Positions 59,678-64,000 of a stretch of DNA of 64,000 nt are shown here, in pieces; within the stretch, counting starts at the first letter, position 1, and the number at the start of each line of letters is the position of its first letter. A program made the position numbers and the translations under genes. Below the pieces are notes generated by a model. That model was not told the DNA's origin and searched no databases. It saw only the letters and a list, made by a program, of their open reading frames with translations. The stretch spans positions 386,427-450,426 of the forward strand of contig JAJVIM010000007.1 in the NCBI GenBank assembly GCA_022071955.1, in the 5' to 3' direction. The stretch comes from Anaerolineae bacterium. Lineage in GTDB: Bacteria > Chloroflexota > Anaerolineae > 4572-78 > J111.

Positions 59678-60439
59678 TCAATGGCCGTTGATCGCCCGCA
59701 CCGCCGGGCGCAGCCAGGTGAGCCAGACCGCCCCGCCGATCAGCGCAAAAGCAACCACGCCCCACAGCACCGCCCAGACAATGGCCGGGATAAAGGTGAG
59801 CTGGGCCATCGACAGGGCATCGTTTTCCGGCGCGTTAAAAAAACGGCTCGACAGGCCGATCAGCCCCACCAGATCCGTGAGCGCGGTGATGGCCGCCTGA
59901 AACGCGATGAGGTGCAGCACAAACATTACCCCGCCCAGCGGCGCTTTGATGGCCGCCAGCAAAAACAGCCCGCCAAAAATCAGCCCGCTGACGGTGGTCA
60001 GCATACCGGCCAGAATTTCACCGGCAAACACGCTCGGCAGCCCGTAGCGCAGGGCAAAATACATCATCAGCCCGCCGATGAGCGCCAGCGCCACCCGGCT
60101 CCAGCGGGCGCTGCGCCCCAGCCAGATCAGCCCCGCGCCAAACAGCGCCACCCCCAGATAACCCGCCGGAATGATCACCAGCCGCCAGCCGCCGCTGGTG
60201 TAGGCCAGCCCCGCGCCGTTGGGATACACCACAAAGCGCACAAAATCGCCGCCGGTCAAAATGGCGACCAGCCCGTGGCTCAATTCGTGGACAATGGTGA
60301 TCAGCAGCCGGAACGGGTAGCCCAGCAGCGGCAGGGCCAGCAGCAGCAGCGAGGCCAGCGCCGCCAGCCCAATCAGCCCGCCGGCCTGTTTAGCCGACAG
60401 CTCACGCGGTCGTTTGGTTAAAGTTCGGGCGTAATCCAT
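59678..60439 (-). CDS. M50-family membrane metallopeptidase
   Basis: A 253-residue protein with six or so TM helices. The zinc site HELSH lies in LITIVHELSHGLVAIL within a membrane segment (about residues 50-60), and GGDFVRFVVYPNGAGLAY follows, as in the M50B (SpoIVFB-like) branch. The third ligand, usually Asp in a later helix, is not certain. Such intramembrane proteases cut membrane-bound regulators. AGGTGA precedes ATG 60439. Substrate unknown; no anti-sigma factor is adjacent. Confidence 0.85.
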   Translation of the reverse strand: MDYARTLTKRPRELSAKQAGGLIGLAALASLLLLALPLLGYPFRLLITIVHELSHGLVAILTGGDFVRFVVYPNGAGLAYTSGGWRLVIIPAGYLGVALFGAGLIWLGRSARWSRVALALIGGLMMYFALRYGLPSVFAGEILAGMLTTVSGLIFGGLFLLAAIKAPLGGVMFVLHLIAFQAAITALTDLVGLIGLSSRFFNAPENDALSMAQLTFIPAIVWAVLWGVVAFALIGGAVWLTWLRPAVRAINGH

Positions 60440-60504
60440 TTATGTCACCTCAATTGAATAGCGAATGAGCGAATGATTTCTTATCGAGATTCATAACTAT
60501 TCAG

Positions 60505-60630
60505 GCGCAGCATCCTGAGTAGATTGGAGCGCAGCGGAAATCGTATCGAAGGGTGCGGCACCGGCAACAATCCGGGTCAATTTGCATCCTTCGATACGCC
60601 TTCGTTTCACTTCGGCTACTCAGGATGCTT
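60505..60630. repeat. Long imperfect inverted repeat
   Basis: GCATCCTGAGTAG (60509-60521) pairs with CTACTCAGGATGC (60617-60629), and internal ATCGAAGGGTGC/GCATCCTTCGAT pair as well. About 120 bp in total between the M50 and alcohol dehydrogenase genes. A related CACCCTGAGCCGAAGGCGAAGGG piece lies at 61735-61758. Confidence 0.72.
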
Positions 60631-60665
60631 TTCGACTGCTTGACCAATGAATTACACCTAATCGT

Positions 60666-61667
60666 TCACTCGCTGATTTTTAACACCGCCGCACCGTTGA
60701 TTTCACTACGTTTGAGTCGCTGCAAAGTTTCATTGGCCTGCTCCAACTCAAACAATTGGATCTCCGTTTTTACCGGCACTTCCGCCGCGGCCTGTAAAAA
60801 ATCGACCACATCCTGCCGGGTGCTGTTGGCCACGCTTTGCACGGTGCGCTCGTGCCACAACAGGGCGTAGGGCAGCTGCGGAATATCGCTCATGTGGATG
60901 CCGCCCAGCGCCAGCGTGCCGCCTTTATCCAGCCGCTGCAGCGCCAGCGGCACCAGCCCGCCCGCCGGGGCAAAAATAATGCTGCTGTCCATCAGCGCGC
61001 CGGGGTCATCTTCTGCGCCGCCCGCCCAAACCGCGCCCAGCGAGCGGGCCAGTTGGCGGTGGTGCTGGCCGCGGGTAAACACAAATACCTCGCAACCCCA
61101 GTGGCGGGCAATCTGGATAATAATGTGGGCCGATGCGCCAAAGCCGTACAGCCCCAACCGCTGGCCGGGCTGCACCCGGCTCATCCGCAGCGAGCGGTAA
61201 CCGACCACCCCGGCGCACAGCAGCGGCGCGGCCTCAACATCGCTAAAAATTGCGGGGATGGGGTAGACAAATTCTTCGTGCACAACCATATACTCGGCAA
61301 AGCCGCCATCGGCGTGCAGGCCGGTAAATTGAATATTTTCGCACAGATTTTCCTGCCCGCGCCGGCAGTAGCGACACTGGCCGCAGGTTTGGTACAGCCA
61401 CGGCACGCCCAGCCGGTCGCCGGGCTGGTGGCGGGTTACGCCCTCGCCCACGGCCTCAACCACGCCGACAATCTGATGGCCGGGTATGGTGGGCAGGCGC
61501 GGCAAATCCAGATCGCCTTCGCAAATGTGCAGGTCGGTGTGGCACACGCCGCAGGCGTTGATTTTGAGTCGCACCTGTCGCGGGCCGGGGTGGGGTGTTT
61601 CAATTTCGGTCAGTGCCAGCGGCGATTCGGAAATGGCCGCCGGGTGGGTTAGTTGCATGGCGCGCAT
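60666..61667 (-). CDS. Zinc-dependent alcohol dehydrogenase family protein
   Basis: A 333-residue MDR-superfamily enzyme. The catalytic zinc ligands fit CGVCHTDLH, PGHQIVGVVE and PLLCAGVVGY. The structural zinc lobe is CGQCRYCRRGQENLC. The Rossmann domain has GLYGFGASAHIIIQIA, GFGASA in place of GxGxxG. Closest in layout to the AdhA/TIGR02822-type branch that oxidises or reduces simple alcohols and aldehydes with NAD(P). ATG 61667 sits 6 nt after the repeat core TATTTTCAAGGGAG on the minus strand. Substrate not predictable. Confidence 0.9.
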   Translation of the reverse strand: MRAMQLTHPAAISESPLALTEIETPHPGPRQVRLKINACGVCHTDLHICEGDLDLPRLPTIPGHQIVGVVEAVGEGVTRHQPGDRLGVPWLYQTCGQCRYCRRGQENLCENIQFTGLHADGGFAEYMVVHEEFVYPIPAIFSDVEAAPLLCAGVVGYRSLRMSRVQPGQRLGLYGFGASAHIIIQIARHWGCEVFVFTRGQHHRQLARSLGAVWAGGAEDDPGALMDSSIIFAPAGGLVPLALQRLDKGGTLALGGIHMSDIPQLPYALLWHERTVQSVANSTRQDVVDFLQAAAEVPVKTEIQLFELEQANETLQRLKRSEINGAAVLKISE

Positions 61668-61673
61668 AAGCTA

Positions 61674-61900
61674 CTCCCTTGAAAATAGGATTCAGGGGTC
61701 AGGAGTCAGGATTTAGGGTGCGTTCAATGGTGTCACCCTGAGCCGAAGGCGAAGGGTCTCCTGACCAGTTAAAAGTTAATTTTCACCCGTCCTACGGGGA
61801 GGCTTCGCTCTGTCGGGTATACCGCAAGGGTGTCCCTTTAGGGACAGGCATTCATCGTTGCGCTGCCGCAGGCTGAGTCTGTCTCCTCTGAAAATAAGTT
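61674..61900. repeat. Composite repeat, minus-oriented, with RBS core of the dehydrogenase
   Basis: Read on the minus strand: a CTGCGGCAGCGCAACGATGA module, a TGTCCCTAAAGGGACA palindrome (61831-61846), then CTGACTC/CTGACCC/CTGAATC heptamers and TATTTTCAAGGGAG (61687-61674). The latter is the RBS of the zinc dehydrogenase. It matches the composition of the copy at 59527-59672. The rest of the gap to 62187 holds CGCCCGCAACTCGC-type units (61950-62000), a promoter and the 62118 copy. Confidence 0.85.
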
Positions 61901-62007
61901 TGGTGGGTTCGGTGAGTTCGGTGATGTTGGGTGAGTTCGTAAGGTATTACCCGCCGCCCGCAACTCGCCACCCGCCGCCCGCCATTCGCTACCCGTCCCT
62001 TGCCGGA

Positions 62008-62037
62008 TTGATGGTTTTTAGTCGCTGTGGCTATAAT
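62008..62037 (+). promoter_or_regulatory. Candidate promoter of the serine hydrolase gene
   Basis: TTGATG (62008-62013), an 18-nt spacer and TATAAT (62032-62037). The transcript would begin near 62044 and include the repeat at 62118-62181 in its leader. Confidence 0.68.
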
Positions 62038-62117
62038 TATACTGTGCTGCCCGTTTATTGCGAACAAAAACAGGAAACGATTTCAGCCGGTGGCCCAGCA
62101 ACAAAAATGAAAATTGG

Positions 62118-62181
62118 GTAGGGCGGTTCGCGAACCGCCCCTACACTCGTTGATTCGCTGATTCGTTTATTTTCAAGGGAG
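62118..62181. repeat. PAL-1 copy 3 with RBS core
   Basis: An imperfect PAL-1 palindrome (62118-62144; one G short in the left arm), ATTCGCTGATTCG units, and TATTTTCAAGGGAG (62168-62181), which lies 6 nt before the TTG start of the hydrolase. Confidence 0.85.
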
Positions 62182-62187
62182 TCGGTT

Positions 62188-63933
62188 TTGCAAATTATCA
62201 AATTAGCTGGCTGGTGGGGATTAGTGGTGGGGCTGCTGCTGTTTTCGGCGCGGGCGGACGAGCCGCCGCTGCGTTACGTGGCCCAGGCCGATGACTCGCT
62301 GCTGCGGCTGGCCGACAAATACTATCACGACTCCGCCAACTGGCCGGCCATTTTTGTGGCTACCAACCGGCTGGCCCAATCCGAGCCGGATATTTCGCCG
62401 CTCGAAAGCCCATTGCTGCTGCCGCCCGGACAAATAGTGGCTATTCCCGCCGCCGATCAGCTTGAATCTTTGTCGGCAGACTACGCCGGCAACCCGCCGC
62501 CGGTAGCCCCGGACACGGCGCCGCTGTCGCCGGCGTGGCTGGCCGATTTTGCCGCTTACGTGGAGGAGTCGCGCCAGCATTTTGAGATTCCCGGCGCGGC
62601 GGTGGCCGTGGTCAGCCCGCAGCAAATTTTGCTGGCGCAGGGCTTCGGCGAGCGCGAACTGGGCCGCGGCCAGCCGGTAACACCGGACACGCTGTTCGGC
62701 ATCGGTTCCACCACCAAAGCGATGACCTCGCTGCTGGCGGCGCGGCTGGTGGATGAGGGCGCGTTCGGTTGGGATACGCCGGTCAGCCAGTTGTGGCCCG
62801 GCTTTGCCCTGAGCGATCCGGCAGTGATGCCGCAAATCCGGCTGCGCGACCTGTTGGGCATGCGCAGCGGCCTGCCTCGCGCCGATCTGGTTTGGAGCGG
62901 CAGCGGCATGTCTGCCGAGCAGGTGATGCAATCGCTGGCGGAGTTGCCGCTGGCCGCGCCGCCCGGCGAGCAATTTGAGTACAACAATCAGGCCGTGGCC
63001 ACCGCCGGCTTTGCGGCGACGCTGGCCGCCGGCGGCGAGTTTGGTCAACTTGGCCCGGCTTATGAGTCGCTGCTGCGGCAGCGGCTGTTTGAGCCAATCG
63101 GCATGCGGCGGGCCACTTTTGATCTGGCCAAGGTGCAGGCCGACGCCAACCACGCCACCCCCCACGATTTCACCCTGGCCGGCAAGACCGTGCCCACCCA
63201 CTTTCACGCCGATCCCGGCATCGACCCGGCCGGCGGGGTTAACGCCAGCCTGCTCGATCTGGCCCGGTTTGGGCAAACGCAGCTAACCCGCGGCGTTGCG
63301 CCCGCCGGGCAGCGCGTCGTGTCGGCGGCCAATCTCACCCAAACGTGGCAACCGCAAATTGAATTGTATCCCGGTAACAGCTACGCGATGGGCTGGTTTG
63401 TGGAGGAGTATCGCGGTGTGGAAATGGTCTGGCACGATGGCGACGTGCTGGGCTTTAAATCGCTGCTGGTGCTGCTGCCGCAGGCCAATCTGGGGCTGGC
63501 GCTGCTGAGCAATCGCACGGTGTCATATGGCTTCAGCAACGGTATTCGCTACCATTTTGCCGAACAGGTTTACGGGTTGGAGGCCGATGCCGGCCAATAT
63601 TTCCGCGACCAGTGGACCACCTTCAAAACCGATGGCCTGCCCAAGGCTCGCGCCCCGCTCAACCCCACCCCGCCGGCCGGCACGGTTCAGCCCTATCTGG
63701 GCCGATACGAATCTGGCTGGCGGGTGGAGCAGCGGCCCAACGGCGCGGTTTGGGCCAGCCGCGGCGATTACCGCTGGCAGCTTTGGGCCAAACCGGAGCC
63801 GGGCCAGTTTATTATTGGCAATGGCTTTGCTCTGCTCTCGCCGCTGGAATTTGTGGCAGAAGATGATCGCATCGTAATGCGAGTCGAACTGGCCACTGGC
63901 GAAGAGGGAACGTACCGGCGGCTGGGCGATTAA
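62188..63933 (+). CDS. Secreted serine hydrolase (beta-lactamase/class C fold) with LysM-like N-terminus
   Basis: A 581-residue protein from TTG 62188 with AGGGAG upstream. It has a signal peptide (LVVGLLLFSARADE) and then a LysM/tail-protein-X-like segment (YVAQADDSLLRLADKYY to LLPPGQIVAIP, about 30-93). The beta-lactamase-related domain follows (about 115-470): SxxK is GSTTKAM, YxN is YNN in FEYNNQAVATAG, and HxG is WHDGDVLGF. A C-terminal lipocalin-like beta domain (about 500-581) ends it. Family members are esterases, D-aminopeptidases or DD-peptidases; which one is not clear. Confidence 0.88.
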   Translation: MQIIKLAGWWGLVVGLLLFSARADEPPLRYVAQADDSLLRLADKYYHDSANWPAIFVATNRLAQSEPDISPLESPLLLPPGQIVAIPAADQLESLSADYAGNPPPVAPDTAPLSPAWLADFAAYVEESRQHFEIPGAAVAVVSPQQILLAQGFGERELGRGQPVTPDTLFGIGSTTKAMTSLLAARLVDEGAFGWDTPVSQLWPGFALSDPAVMPQIRLRDLLGMRSGLPRADLVWSGSGMSAEQVMQSLAELPLAAPPGEQFEYNNQAVATAGFAATLAAGGEFGQLGPAYESLLRQRLFEPIGMRRATFDLAKVQADANHATPHDFTLAGKTVPTHFHADPGIDPAGGVNASLLDLARFGQTQLTRGVAPAGQRVVSAANLTQTWQPQIELYPGNSYAMGWFVEEYRGVEMVWHDGDVLGFKSLLVLLPQANLGLALLSNRTVSYGFSNGIRYHFAEQVYGLEADAGQYFRDQWTTFKTDGLPKARAPLNPTPPAGTVQPYLGRYESGWRVEQRPNGAVWASRGDYRWQLWAKPEPGQFIIGNGFALLSPLEFVAEDDRIVMRVELATGEEGTYRRLGD

Positions 63934-63992
63934 CAAAACCTGCCACCTCCATCAACCACCCATCTTTTTTACCCCTATCTAAAAATCCGTGC

Positions 63993-63998
63993 TATAAT
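63993..63998 (+). promoter_or_regulatory. TATAAT box at the window edge
   Basis: A perfect -10 hexamer 59 nt after the hydrolase stop. It probably belongs to a promoter whose gene lies outside the window. No good -35 at normal spacing is seen. Confidence 0.35.
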
Positions 63999-64000
63999 CC

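Noticed and set aside
59681..60421. A 246-codon plus-strand frame directly after a repeat-borne RBS core
   Set aside because: The RBS position is tempting, but the protein is Gln/His/Arg-rich low complexity antisense to the M50 peptidase with its HELSH site.

Overview
The window looks like the replication-origin region of a moderately GC-rich bacterium. It opens with the last 114 codons of dnaA, followed by an oriC-like region with DnaA boxes. A perfect consensus parS site lies about 18 kb from the origin, and dnaN lies 21 kb away instead of next to dnaA. RNase J, single-membrane-style envelope genes (a lipoprotein HlyD-type adaptor with a MacB-like exporter and no TolC-like partner, and a protein ending in LPTSG plus a membrane anchor) and the overall gene content suggest Chloroflexota, probably class Anaerolineae. 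That assignment is inference from family content, not from a marker search.

Layout. 1-1206: dnaA end and oriC. 1213-5277: a four-TM protein, selA, rsmI, two small uncharacterised proteins and a receiver that has lost its phospho-acceptor. 5593-10335: aspartate kinase, then a coupled cluster of metallophosphoesterase, prephenate dehydratase, LOG protein and Eis-like acetyltransferase. 10672-16405: cold-shock protein, RNase J, YchF, a PfkB kinase, MaoC and GNAT. 16480-20002: polysaccharide initiation (GT2, polyprenyl-phosphate sugar transferase), parS and a methyltransferase. 20156-23266: a secreted anchored protein, dnaN and a 30-residue membrane peptide gene. 23475-31681 (minus strand): PAP2 protein, then pdxS, threonine aldolase, cupin, threonine dehydratase, EamA transporter, metallophosphoesterase and a MocR-type regulator, a group centred on PLP and threonine/serine. 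32122-38727: HicB/DinB fusion, a two-component pair, an MshEN/Usp fusion and a GT-C-like membrane protein. 38730-46232 (minus): an operon of HlyD lipoprotein, TolB-like propeller, a phosphofructokinase homologue with a destroyed active site, ABC ATPase and a double-FtsX permease. 46526-52389: receiver, Nudix, ACT protein and a 1347-residue PDZ/7TM/GAF4 histidine kinase. 52632-59276 (minus): two phosphofructokinases with diphosphate-type signatures, and dnaE. 59678-63933: M50 peptidase, zinc alcohol dehydrogenase and a LysM-like/beta-lactamase-fold hydrolase.

Two themes stand out. First, the phosphofructokinase fold occurs three times: twice intact, and once as a predicted pseudoenzyme translationally packed against an ABC exporter. 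Second, the intergenic spaces carry a mosaic of dispersed repeats: palindromes, CTGAYTC-type heptamers and ATTCGC-type units. Many copies end in a Shine-Dalgarno-bearing core (TATTTTCAAGGGAG) placed 3-7 nt before a start codon. The same repeat type has also entered the dnaE reading frame without breaking it.

No rRNA, tRNA, CRISPR array, insertion sequence or prophage was recognised.
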